Positions 35,176-43,637 of a DNA stretch of 64,000 nucleotides are shown piece by piece. Source of the stretch: Candidatus Bathyarchaeota archaeon (lineage in GTDB: Archaea; Thermoproteota; Bathyarchaeia; TCS64); assembly GCA_002726865.1 (NCBI GenBank), contig PBSW01000019.1:79816-143815 (forward strand), given 5' to 3'. The position numbers and the translations under genes were made by a program. The notes beneath the pieces are model-generated. The model searched no databases. It had not been told where the DNA came from and saw only the letters and a program-made list of their open reading frames with translations. How positions within the stretch are numbered: the stretch's first letter is position 1; every line of letters starts with the position of its first letter.

Positions 35176-36411
35176 TTAAAAGTCCTTAAAAAGTCGGACT
35201 GTCAACTTTCGGGGAACCCGGACGCCGTCGCCCAAACGCTCCCCTACGATAATCGTGATGCCTCGCTCCACGGCAGCATCCACAAGGCGCCCCGTCACGA
35301 TCCCGTCGAAGACCACAGTCCTGATGCCTTCACGCTTCCGGAGATCCTCTACAAGATCTCGTACAGGCACACGTCCCACTTCATCCCCGCTGGAACCCAG
35401 CAGAATCGCCTCTAGCGTGCCCTCAAGTTCCTTTGCGATCCCGCCAAACGGACCTAGGTCCAAAGGCGGATCAGATGAAGCTGGGGGAACATGCTTTCTC
35501 CCAGGAGCCCGCTTAGCAGGAGCCCGCTTAGCAGGAGCCCGCTTAGCAGGAGCCCGCTTAGCAGGAGCCCGCTTAGCAAAGTCGGAGGGTTTCTCTACCT
35601 CAGAAACCGGCACCCGAGCTGCCAAGGCAGCATCAATTTCACTCGGCTCCAGATCTTCAACCTCCTTACCCCAAGGCGCCCGAGCCACATAAGCCGGTTT
35701 GGCCACCTGTAATAGTTCCTTCAGGATCAGATCCCCACCCCGATCACCATCCAAGAATGCTGTGATCTCCTTACGTTTCACCAAATTGATTATCGTCCGA
35801 GGAATCTTCACCCCCTCAAGAGCGATCACCCCAGTCCGCCCTGCTTTTAGCAGGTTGATCACGTCAGCTCGACCCTCTACTACGATGATCTCCTTCAGTT
35901 TCGAGATGTTAGGCGTTGCCGTCAATCTCTCCCGACCATAATACACTGGATTGATCTTTTTATCTACCCGAGAGACCTCGCTCAAGAGCTTTTCAATATC
36001 TTGACCTTCTTTGACGACCCAGCCACGCATCAGCTCCTTAGCTCTCTTTAGGATCTGATCTCGTTTATCCACGCGGACATCTGAGATCTTGACGATACTC
36101 ACGGTCGCACCGCAAGGACCCACTCTATCCACAGACTCCATCGCAGCTGCGATGATCGCCGTCTCCGCCCGATCCAGACTCGACGGAGCGGAGATCTTTC
36201 CCTCCGTCCTGTCCTTCTCTGACTTCAGTGTGATATCGATACGCCCTATCTTGCCGGACTTTTGTAGCTCCCGAAGCTCAAACTCTTTTGGAAACAGCCC
36301 TTCAGTCTGACCGAAAATTGCGCCTATTACATCATGGTGCTCTACGACACCCTCAACAATGAAGTTGGCCTCGATAAGATATTTTGGGCTTAACTTCTCC
36401 TTTGAACCCAT
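35176..36411 (-). CDS. dnaG: DnaG-like primase, archaeal type
   Basis: A 411-residue protein beginning MGSKEKLSPKYLIEANFIV, with a TOPRIM domain (IIVVEGRADVINLL, FLDGDRGGD) and archaeal C-terminal region ending TIIVGERLGDGVRVP. Archaeal DnaG associates with the exosome and has been reported to have primase activity. Between the TOPRIM domain and C-terminal part is a linker made of five KRAPA units (encoded at 35503-35577), lysine/proline/alanine-rich like histone-H1 tails. A TATA-like tgtataaaag lies just upstream of the ATG. Confidence 0.92.
   Translation of the reverse strand: MGSKEKLSPKYLIEANFIVEGVVEHHDVIGAIFGQTEGLFPKEFELRELQKSGKIGRIDITLKSEKDRTEGKISAPSSLDRAETAIIAAAMESVDRVGPCGATVSIVKISDVRVDKRDQILKRAKELMRGWVVKEGQDIEKLLSEVSRVDKKINPVYYGRERLTATPNISKLKEIIVVEGRADVINLLKAGRTGVIALEGVKIPRTIINLVKRKEITAFLDGDRGGDLILKELLQVAKPAYVARAPWGKEVEDLEPSEIDAALAARVPVSEVEKPSDFAKRAPAKRAPAKRAPAKRAPAKRAPGRKHVPPASSDPPLDLGPFGGIAKELEGTLEAILLGSSGDEVGRVPVRDLVEDLRKREGIRTVVFDGIVTGRLVDAAVERGITIIVGERLGDGVRVPRKLTVRLFKDF
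35503..35577 (-). repeat. 15-bp tandem repeat, five copies, inside dnaG
   Basis: Five consecutive identical 15-bp units (aggagcccgcttagc on the plus strand) encode five A-K-R-A-P pentapeptides. The copies are perfect, so the array is recent or is being homogenised, and copy number is likely to vary between strains. The repeat keeps the frame. Confidence 0.9.
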
Positions 36412-36479
36412 CTATTTTCACTTTTATACATTACTTCACTCCTATTGCAGATGACCCTTGTCCTCGTGTCGAGTTCCCT

Positions 36480-36500
36480 GGGTTTGATGGTATCAAACCC
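36480..36500. promoter_or_regulatory. Perfect inverted repeat upstream of dnaG and gap
   Basis: Nine-base arms gggtttgat and atcaaaccc flank a three-base centre. The element lies about 70 bases upstream of the dnaG ATG and 190 bases upstream of the GAPDH ATG, between divergent genes. It may be a regulator site or a hairpin. No other copy was noticed in the window. Confidence 0.4.
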
Positions 36501-36687
36501 TTCGTGTACTAATGAGGGCTCGAGGCTCCATTCCATGAGGAATCAATCGATGTCCCTGCTATGAGAGTGATAGGTGATTTTTACACACCCTGAGAATAAG
36601 CATCACCCCCCAAATAAAAACCTTATCGAACCCAAGCTCTTAAAAAAGTTAATCAGGAATGGGGAGAAAGGTTGCTGTGGATTCTAG

Positions 36688-37692
36688 ATGGGCGTTAGTA
36701 TTGGTATAAATGGGTTTGGTAGGACGGGGAGATTGGCATATCGGGCTGCCCTAGAGCTAGGACTCGATCTTGATTTTGTTGCAGTAAATCGAGGAGATGC
36801 CAGGGCGATGGCCCATCTCTTGATGTATGATAGTGTCCATGGTGCGCTGCCTTTCACGTTAGAGGTTGAGAGGGATTGTATCATTGTAGATGGGAGTGAA
36901 CTCCGGGTGCTGTACGAGTCGGATCCCGGGAGGCTCCCCTGGGGAGACCTAGGGGTTAGGCTAGTTATTGAGGCCTCAGGAAGGTTCAGAGATAGGGCGG
37001 GGGCCTTAAAGCACCTCGAGGCAGGGGCCGAGAAAGTGTTGATCTCTGCTCCGGCAGATGATCCGGATCTCACTGTGGTGATGGGAGTGAATGATCATCT
37101 CTATGATCCTGAGAGGCATGTGATCGTCTCTAATGCCTCGTGTACAACTAACTGTGTCGCCCCTATGGTAAAGGTCATTCACAATGAATTTGGGGTGGAA
37201 TCTGGGTTCATGAATACGATCCATGCCTACACTAATACTCAGACGTTGTTGGATAGAGCTCAGAAGGATCTCAGGAGGGCCCGTAATGCGGCGACTAATA
37301 TCATTCCTACCACGACGGGGGCGGCGAGGGCTATCGGAAAGGTGATTCCGGAGCTGGACGGCAAGATTGATGGCATTGCGTATCGGGTGCCTGTCCCCGC
37401 GGTGTCGATGGTGGATTTCACCGGTATTCTCCGGGATGAGACCTCCGCTGAGGAAGTGAATAAGGTATATCAAGAGGCATCGGAGGGGGAACTCGAGGGG
37501 GTGCTGGGTTATACAGAGAAGCCCTTGGTCTCAGGGGACTATATCCATAATCCATTGAGCGCCGTGGTGGATGGTCCCCTAACGCGGGCGAGGGGACAGC
37601 TGGTGAAGGTAGTGGCGTGGTACGATAATGAGTGGGGGTACGCGTGCCGTCTCGCGGAAATGGCGAAACGTTTAGCTGAGTCGATGGGTTAG
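36688..37692 (+). CDS. gap: Glyceraldehyde-3-phosphate dehydrogenase, bacterial (type I) form
   Basis: A 334-residue phosphorylating GAPDH. N-terminal Rossmann motif GINGFGRTGRLAYRAA, catalytic cysteine in SNASCTTNC (about residue 151), NTIHAYTNTQ, and C-terminal WYDNEWGYACR. These are hallmarks of the bacterial/eukaryotic class; most archaea use a distinct type II enzyme lacking this C-terminal motif. Likely acquired from bacteria. It converges with tyrS, overlapping it by four bases. It may work with PEP carboxykinase in gluconeogenesis. Confidence 0.93.
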   Translation: MGVSIGINGFGRTGRLAYRAALELGLDLDFVAVNRGDARAMAHLLMYDSVHGALPFTLEVERDCIIVDGSELRVLYESDPGRLPWGDLGVRLVIEASGRFRDRAGALKHLEAGAEKVLISAPADDPDLTVVMGVNDHLYDPERHVIVSNASCTTNCVAPMVKVIHNEFGVESGFMNTIHAYTNTQTLLDRAQKDLRRARNAATNIIPTTTGAARAIGKVIPELDGKIDGIAYRVPVPAVSMVDFTGILRDETSAEEVNKVYQEASEGELEGVLGYTEKPLVSGDYIHNPLSAVVDGPLTRARGQLVKVVAWYDNEWGYACRLAEMAKRLAESMG

Positions 37693-38771
37693 CGGGTGAC
37701 CTGAAGTCGGCGCATGGCTTGCAAGTTCTCGGGTTTGTTCTCAAAATAGTCCGAGACTGGCTGGATGAGCTTGGTAACTGCAGCTGAAACGCCGTTCTTG
37801 AGATCGAGGGGGTGAAGGTCTCCCTTGCCGTACGCTTTAGCAAGCTCCTCGAAGCTGTGGTAGGTAATATTTCCGCCGTACTTGCTGGATCGTTGGATGT
37901 CGAGCTGATGGTAATGGGGGAATACGAGCATATGTGCGTGGTCCATGACAGGATTGCCTGTAACAACCTTCTGGGGGCAATAGGCTTGCCTGTACTTTTC
38001 CCGGATTTCCTGAGAGGTGTCATTTATCCATAGGGCACCTTTGCCAACGCTCTTACTCATTTTGTGTTTGATACTCGCATTAATGTTAGTGTTATCATCA
38101 AAGCTCCCATTAGCCTCAGTGATCTGAAGGGAGGGAAGGAGGGGGTTGTGGAGGCAAACGGGGGGCGGTAAGCCCAACTTAGGGGCTGCCTCCCGGGCGA
38201 GCATGTGAACTTTGCGCTGGTCCATGCCGGAACATGCACAGTCTAGGTTCATCTGGAATATGTCGCTGGTCTGCATAGCGGGGTAGAGGGCCCAACTAGA
38301 CTCCACATCGACGGAGTCGGCGCTTCTGCCCATGATAGGCATGGCCCGGAGGGTCCTACGGAGGCTTGTGAACTTCATGACCCGGATCACCTTCTCCCAG
38401 TAGTCCTTAGTGTCTACAATGTCAGAGGCCCAGAGATACTCAACTTTCCCTTCGGGCAGGCCTAGGGCAGTGAAACAGTCCTTAAAGTATTCTGCGGCGG
38501 TGGAAAGATTCTCTAGGACACCTCCCATCTTATTGTTAATCCAGCCGTGCCACTCAGCGAGGTAGATGATAAAGTGGAAACCAGCGTCTGCATAGTCGCG
38601 CATCTTTTGGCCTACGATAAGGCCGGTGCCAGCATGCATAAGGCCACTGGGCTCGAAGCCCACGTATCCCCGGGGGTGCTGGTTGGTCTCGAGAAGATTT
38701 CTGAGCTCGTTCTTGGTTATGATCTCCTGAAGGTTGCGGGTGACTAGTTGGAGTCGAGTCTCAGTATCCAT
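37689..38771 (-). CDS. tyrS: Tyrosyl-tRNA synthetase, archaeal type
   Basis: A 360-residue class Ic synthetase: GYVGFEPSGLMHAGTGL (HIGH-equivalent HAGT), tyrosine-site FHFIIYLAEWHGWINNK, and KHKMSKSVGKG. Lengths and motifs fit archaeal/eukaryotic TyrRS rather than TrpRS. Start ATG 38771. About 50 bases upstream lies a strongly structured block (38821-38981), possibly its leader RNA. Confidence 0.92.
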   Translation of the reverse strand: MDTETRLQLVTRNLQEIITKNELRNLLETNQHPRGYVGFEPSGLMHAGTGLIVGQKMRDYADAGFHFIIYLAEWHGWINNKMGGVLENLSTAAEYFKDCFTALGLPEGKVEYLWASDIVDTKDYWEKVIRVMKFTSLRRTLRAMPIMGRSADSVDVESSWALYPAMQTSDIFQMNLDCACSGMDQRKVHMLAREAAPKLGLPPPVCLHNPLLPSLQITEANGSFDDNTNINASIKHKMSKSVGKGALWINDTSQEIREKYRQAYCPQKVVTGNPVMDHAHMLVFPHYHQLDIQRSSKYGGNITYHSFEELAKAYGKGDLHPLDLKNGVSAAVTKLIQPVSDYFENKPENLQAMRRLQVTR

Positions 38772-38820
38772 TGATTTAACCTCGGAATTGGTATCTGTTG
38801 ATGTCGGCGTTGATTTAAGG

Positions 38821-38981
38821 GTTGAGGGCAGGCGCCCCTGTCCCTCCTAGCAAACTCACGACGTCACGGTCGGGGCTGCGCCCCACTCGGCCGAGCTCTC
38901 TCATCTATGAGGTTTCCGGCGCCCGCCCTGCCCCCCTGTACCATAGCTGGTGGACCCCGGTTCACTGGGTCTTCCCTCAAC
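38821..38981 (-). ncRNA. Candidate structured RNA upstream of tyrS
   Basis: A GC-rich block on the minus strand with nested complementarity. Outer arms GTTGAGGG (38981-38974) and CCCTCAAC (38828-38821) pair over 8 bp. An inner pair CGGGCGCC and GGCGCCTG pairs with one G-U, which would be an A-C mismatch on the plus strand, so the minus strand is the likely transcript. Inside are GACCC/GGGTC, CTCAT/ATGAG and GGGGC-GCA-GCCCC hairpins. Not recognised as 5S rRNA, RNase P or tRNA. It could be a leader of tyrS or an independent RNA. Confidence 0.5.
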
Positions 38982-40156
38982 GGGGTTTGTCTGTATGGTG
39001 CGTCGTTAGGAAGGCGTGTAATTGTTTGGGTGTAGGTGTTTTAATGTTTCCAATCTGTGGCTGGGGTTAGTGTTTGATTGATCCCCCCCCATTCAAGATG
39101 ACGATTATTTAGAGTAGTTTAGTTGTTTGGTTGGTTATTATTGATTTTCTGATGTCATGTTTGGTATTGAATGGCTACTGCGTTCGCGATGCAAAACCGG
39201 ACGAGATCAGAGAGATGAGCTGAAGGATTGGCCACCTAAAGGGGCTCTCCGGCCAAAATAATTAAGTCGATTAAAACCTTTCAAACTGAGAAGACATTTT
39301 TCTTGAATATGCACATAAGTGATAACATAGTAAAAGAGGGTTAACTAATCAAACCTGTTAACTTGGAAGAATGATCAAGCTCATAACCATTTTCATACCT
39401 TCCATAAATCTCGAGGTATATCATTAAATGTTCCTTAATCGTCATTACGGCCTAACAATTCTTCGAGATCGGAAAGCTCAGGTTGCATAATCTGTCTAAA
39501 GTACGTTACATGTTTATCCCAGCAAGAATTATCAAGAAAATTAAACAGATAACTATTGAGATAATGGTTGGTTCAATCCAAGTTCATTTATATTCATATC
39601 GTATCAGTCCAAAAATCACTTGATCTAGTTTTACAATAATTTTTTAAACCCAAAGCCTAAACCCAATCACTCCCACCTATATAACCTCCCAAAAATCCCA
39701 CCAAGCACCACAGCAACACCACCTCACTTGTAGAATCCTGTAGCTAAAATAATTCAAGGACTTAGATTTGAATTCTATAATACAAATGTATAATCGAGTT
39801 CATATGAAGGAAAAGACCGCTGTCCCCATAATCATGAGCGCCCAAGCCTTGGAAATGGGGGACACACAAATGGCCTTGGATCCCTTCTATTAGGTAATAG
39901 TCCTCCACACGCGCAGCTAGCTCATGGGAAGAAAAATATGAATAGGAAGACTGGCACTCACGAGCGCAAAAAGAGGGTAGGGTGGTCCTCTAAGTCAAGC
40001 ATTCAGTTCGAGTCCAAAGCGATGGCACGATCAAGCTGATCTTCAGAGACCTCCTCATACGCGCCCCCTTTTCCCATCTTTTTGTGGAGTTTCACCAGTT
40101 TCTGGGAAAAGGTTCCGAACCGCTTTTATAGTGAATTCAATTAGCTAAGACGATAT
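38982..40156. other. Long AT-rich intergenic region
   Basis: More than 1.1 kb without an intact gene, becoming very AT-rich from about 39080 to 39830. One coding remnant is seen (39435-39572, separate entry). Several AT-rich TATA-like stretches occur, and tttttatagtgaattc just before 40140 is a candidate promoter for the aminotransferase gene. I see no repeats of the kind expected at a replication origin, but the composition fits an old insertion or a gene graveyard. Confidence 0.45.
39435..39572 (-). pseudogene. C-terminal remnant of a possible sulfotransferase
   Basis: A 45-codon frame bounded by a TGA upstream and TAA at 39437-39435, with no start codon and no continuation upstream in any frame. 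It reads NFLDNSCWDKHVTYFRQIMQ then PELSDLEELLGRNDD. The ending (L-x-P-E-L-x-x-L-E-x-L-L-G-R) resembles the C-terminus of bacterial-type sulfotransferases. The rest of the gene is gone. Assignment is tentative. Confidence 0.35.
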
Positions 40157-41353
40157 ATGACTAAGTTGGACGTCAAGAGATTCGCTAAAAAGGAGATCTC
40201 TGCTATGCAACAAGGTATCACAACCAGGATTAGGGTACCCAGTGAACCTGGTCTGATCAATCTGGGGGCAGGAGACCCGGACTTCAACCAACCAGAGTTC
40301 ATCAACAAAGCGGTCTATGACGCCATGAAGGAGGGTCACACCCATTACGTTTTTGGGGGGGATCCTGAGTTTAAGACCGCCATCGCTGAGTATTATCAGA
40401 AATATGGAGTCACCGTAGACCCAAAAACCCAGATCCTTGTTGAGTCCGGGGGAAGCCAAGCCATCTTTAGGGCCTTTGGCGCGATCCTAAATCCGGGAGA
40501 TGAGGTCGTCATCCAGGACCCTGCTTATCAGGGGTACAATCTACCTGCAGCTTATTTTGGTGCCTCAATGAAAAAGGCGGATATGATCAAGGACGAAAAT
40601 GGGAACTTTAGGCCCGACATGGACAATATCAGGGCTGCTATCACAGGTAAGACAAAGGCTCTAATCATCTGCAATCCCGATAACCCGTGCGGGACTGTTT
40701 ATACTCAGGAGGAGCTGGAGGAGATTGCCGGGATCGCTGTAGAGAAAGATATCATAGTCATCGCGGATGAGATTTACACAGAGTACGTATGGGGAGGCCG
40801 AAAGCATCGTCCTATCATTAATCTCCCAGAGATGGTGGAGAGGACTATGGTGCTCATGAGCTTCTCCAAGACCTTCGCATGGACAGGGTGTAGGGCGGGA
40901 TACATCATAGCAGGCCCTGAGCTGATGAAGGTCGTAAAGGGGGTCCCTATAGGGATCACTAGCATACCGGTCCCCTTCCAAAAGGCAGGGACTCTAGCCC
41001 TGAAGGAGGGGTGGGATTTCGTGGAGGAGATGAAGTCGGAGTTCAAGAAGCGGATCGACTACTTTGTCCCCCGGCTCAACGAGATCGATGGGATCAGTTG
41101 TCCAAAGCCTGAAGGCGCCTTTTACGTCTTCGCCGATATCTCTGAACTGAACTGCACGTCCAAGGACTTTGTTCAAAAGTTCTATTATCACGAAAAGGTT
41201 AGGTGCGCCCCGGGAATACAATACGGCACCAACAGCGAGGGACACATAAGATTTGCCCTGGTGAAACCCGTGGAGAAGCTGGAGGAGGTCTCAATTAGAT
41301 TGGAGAGGTTCCTAAAAGACCTCTCCCATAAGGTCCCCAGCTCTTCCCTCTAA
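40157..41353 (+). CDS. PLP-dependent aminotransferase, class I/II (fold type I)
   Basis: A 398-residue aspartate-aminotransferase-like enzyme: LGAGDPDFNQPEFI near the N-terminus, ICNPDNPCGTVYT for phosphate/cofactor contacts, the PLP lysine in SFSKTFAWTGCRAGY (about 237-251), and the substrate-carboxylate arginine in EGHIRFALV. It transfers amino groups between an amino acid and a 2-oxo acid in the cytoplasm; preferred substrate unknown. It opens a run of PLP and amino-acid enzymes (40157-46037). Confidence 0.9.
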   Translation: MTKLDVKRFAKKEISAMQQGITTRIRVPSEPGLINLGAGDPDFNQPEFINKAVYDAMKEGHTHYVFGGDPEFKTAIAEYYQKYGVTVDPKTQILVESGGSQAIFRAFGAILNPGDEVVIQDPAYQGYNLPAAYFGASMKKADMIKDENGNFRPDMDNIRAAITGKTKALIICNPDNPCGTVYTQEELEEIAGIAVEKDIIVIADEIYTEYVWGGRKHRPIINLPEMVERTMVLMSFSKTFAWTGCRAGYIIAGPELMKVVKGVPIGITSIPVPFQKAGTLALKEGWDFVEEMKSEFKKRIDYFVPRLNEIDGISCPKPEGAFYVFADISELNCTSKDFVQKFYYHEKVRCAPGIQYGTNSEGHIRFALVKPVEKLEEVSIRLERFLKDLSHKVPSSSL

Positions 41354-41486
41354 ACCCATTTTTTCAAAGATCCTCCTATCGACTCTGCAAATGCTTCAAG
41401 GGGTACCTTCTCAGCTTGAGCGAGGTCCAAGAAAAGAGCTATTTTTTCTATTTCGTCTTAATTCACGCGTACGCGGAGGGATAAGG

Positions 41487-42323
41487 TTAGCGGTTAAGTA
41501 CAGTCTCTTCTAGCTTCATCCTTTGGGATTTAATGGGTGATTCATCAGGCCAGCCCACGACAATATGATTTCTGCTAACGATCTCCTTATGGAGGCCAAA
41601 ATAATCCCTTAGACGTCTTTGGGTATCCTCCCCGTGGGTAAGCCAGCATCCCCCGAGCCCTAGGGCGTGTGCCATGAGACAGATGTGGTCGGCTGTCGCA
41701 GCGGCATCATAGTAGAGGTTCTGGGGAACCAGTTCGTCGAAGTTAAGCGCCTTATACATGCGTAGATCCTGGAGGACCACGATCATCACGCAGTTTTCGA
41801 GGGGAATATCGCTCCGCACCAACTTCCACTCCTCGGGTTCCCTGAGGACAAGGTAACGGGTAGAGCCCATGTTGCAGCTGTGGGGGGCATAAAGCCCTGC
41901 GTGGAGGATTCTGTCGATCATCTCATCAGTGACGGGTTGGTCCCTGAACTGGCGAATGCTCTTCCTCCCGTAAATGAGCTTCTCAACGGTCTCCATCTCG
42001 CCCTTTGTGAATGGCTTAGCGAGTTCCAGGCCCAGATCCAAGTCTCCTCCCGTTCTCAGCATCCGTGCGAAGCCGACGTAGTTTAGGCACCACTGGATAT
42101 CGGGGGCGTCAGTTGGAAGCCCCCTAGCCTTCCAGATGTCTATGAGACGCCCCGCGGTCTCCCCAAAGCTCTTGGATATCCCTTTTTTCCCTGCCATAAT
42201 CCGATAAATATTCACCTCTATGGTGTGGTGCGTCCTCTCATGGAGGATCGCCCTTAGGACAACGGGGTCTAAATCCATGAGCTTCTCCTCGGTTAAGCCA
42301 TGTATCTTCGCAGGTTTCCTCAA
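41487..42323 (-). CDS. Nitroreductase-family flavoprotein
   Basis: A 278-residue protein. An N-terminal extension of about 100 residues precedes a nitroreductase domain: IYGRKSIRQFRDQPVTDEMI (FMN phosphate site), AGLYAPHSCNMGSTRYLVL, and ALGLGGCWLTHGED near the C-terminus. Members reduce nitro compounds, quinones or enals using FMN and NAD(P)H. The start is a TTG at 42323. It lies downstream of the SelA-like gene on the same strand. Confidence 0.8.
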   Translation of the reverse strand: MRKPAKIHGLTEEKLMDLDPVVLRAILHERTHHTIEVNIYRIMAGKKGISKSFGETAGRLIDIWKARGLPTDAPDIQWCLNYVGFARMLRTGGDLDLGLELAKPFTKGEMETVEKLIYGRKSIRQFRDQPVTDEMIDRILHAGLYAPHSCNMGSTRYLVLREPEEWKLVRSDIPLENCVMIVVLQDLRMYKALNFDELVPQNLYYDAAATADHICLMAHALGLGGCWLTHGEDTQRRLRDYFGLHKEIVSRNHIVVGWPDESPIKSQRMKLEETVLNR

Positions 42324-42397
42324 GGTTATTACCGCTACTGGAACGACGATCAGTCCTAATAAAACAAGGGATGAAAAAACAGGGAAAAATACCGGAA

Positions 42398-43564
42398 CTA
42401 AGAGAAGAGCTTGGTGAATCTTTCTACGAGGATCTTTTCTTGCCCGGGCAGCAATGTAAGGCAGTTGATGACAAAGGAGGTTCCTATCCCCCTCGACCTT
42501 AGCCAGATCTCTGGATCATCCTCACGGAGACTTAAGACCATCTCTCTAACCTCATCCTCAGTCTTTTCTTTAAAATTCAGGGCGATCCCTATAGTATGGT
42601 AACCTATTTCCTCGCCCTCCTCCGGGGTGAAGTTTATCTCGGCGCCCTTGAGACCGGGGAGCTTCATGATCTGATTATTAATGTATCGAGCCCTCTTCCA
42701 GGCGGGCTCTATACGCTCCTTCTTGTGATCCATTTTCAACCACCTCTTGAAGGATACCAACAGTGCGACAATCTCCTGTCTATCCAGCTTATAGCCTCTC
42801 CCTATGCCCCTGTAATAGCCCCCCTGCTCGTTGGGCCCGGCCTCGTGCCCAATAAAGCTGTGGATTGCCACTGTATCGATGAGGTCCTTCCTTCCTACGA
42901 TGAACCCTGTGGAGTTAGGTCCTCCCACATACTTTCCCCCATAACATGCTAAGTCCACCCCCATCTCCACAAACTTAGTGAGACCTTCTAGGGGATAGGT
43001 CATCCCTGAACAGTCCAGTATGACTGGGACATCGTGCTTGTGAGCTACTTTCACAGTCTCCTCGATGGAGACGATCCGGGGCTTGTCATTTTCGATGATA
43101 ACGTGGTTGATGGCAGCAGTGTTTTCGTTAATAGCGGCCTCCATGAGCTTCGGGGTGCACCCCCAACGCTCGTCCCCGACGAAAACGAATTTGCCTCCGG
43201 GGACCTGCATTGCCCTATCGTAGATGAGGATCCTGTTAGCTCTCTGAATGATGATCTCATTCTTCATCCCCGTTGTGTCAGGGAGACGCCTGATCTTTTC
43301 GGGGTCTTTCCCTGCAATACATGCGGCCGCGCTGAGGACAAGCCCGTTAAACGCACCGCTGGTTATCCATCCCGCCTCAGCCCCGCAGCCATCGGCCAAT
43401 AACTGCCCGCCCTTCTTCATCAGGTCCCATAGGTAGACGTAAGTCTTGTTCGCCTCCTCCATCGCCTGCTGGACTTCCTTGGTCAAGGTTGATCCCCCCA
43501 ACCGGGTAAGAGCGAAGGAAGCGTTTATGACGCTCTTAACTCCAAGCTCCTCGTAAATGTTCAT
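42398..43564 (-). CDS. SelA-like PLP enzyme (DgaE/selenocysteine-synthase superfamily)
   Basis: 388 residues from ATG 43564 (MNIYEELGVKSVINASFALT). It has TSGAFNGLVLSAAACIAG, the PLP aspartate in VPVILDCSG and the Schiff-base lysine in ACYGGKYVGGPNSTGF. Relatives include SelA and D-glucosaminate-6-phosphate ammonia-lyase; without selenocysteine genes nearby, an ammonia-lyase or racemase-like role on an amino acid is more likely. A TATA-like gttttatcc about 28 bases upstream supports this start over the longer open frame. Divergent from the P1 peptidase gene. Confidence 0.8.
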   Translation of the reverse strand: MNIYEELGVKSVINASFALTRLGGSTLTKEVQQAMEEANKTYVYLWDLMKKGGQLLADGCGAEAGWITSGAFNGLVLSAAACIAGKDPEKIRRLPDTTGMKNEIIIQRANRILIYDRAMQVPGGKFVFVGDERWGCTPKLMEAAINENTAAINHVIIENDKPRIVSIEETVKVAHKHDVPVILDCSGMTYPLEGLTKFVEMGVDLACYGGKYVGGPNSTGFIVGRKDLIDTVAIHSFIGHEAGPNEQGGYYRGIGRGYKLDRQEIVALLVSFKRWLKMDHKKERIEPAWKRARYINNQIMKLPGLKGAEINFTPEEGEEIGYHTIGIALNFKEKTEDEVREMVLSLREDDPEIWLRSRGIGTSFVINCLTLLPGQEKILVERFTKLFS

Positions 43565-43637
43565 GGATCCACTACATGAGAAGTGGATAAAACCTTTTTC
43601 AGGCCCAACCCTTTTCCCGTTGAGAAGCTTTCTTTGA

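Noticed and set aside
35503..35577. CRISPR array
   Set aside because: The repeats are contiguous 15-bp units without spacers and lie inside dnaG.
35255..35692. 145-codon ORF antisense to dnaG with a repeated LAGAR unit
   Set aside because: It is the antisense reading of the KRAPA repeat and has no independent support.
38826..38928. 5S rRNA or RNase P RNA for the structured block before tyrS
   Set aside because: The closing stem and size suggested 5S rRNA, but the conserved 5S loop sequences and the RNase P core motifs could not be found on either strand.
42398..43564. Selenocysteine synthase (SelA) as the function of the SelA-like gene
   Set aside because: Archaea make Sec-tRNA through SepSecS, no selenocysteine genes are nearby, and the protein resembles the wider SelA-like/DgaE group.
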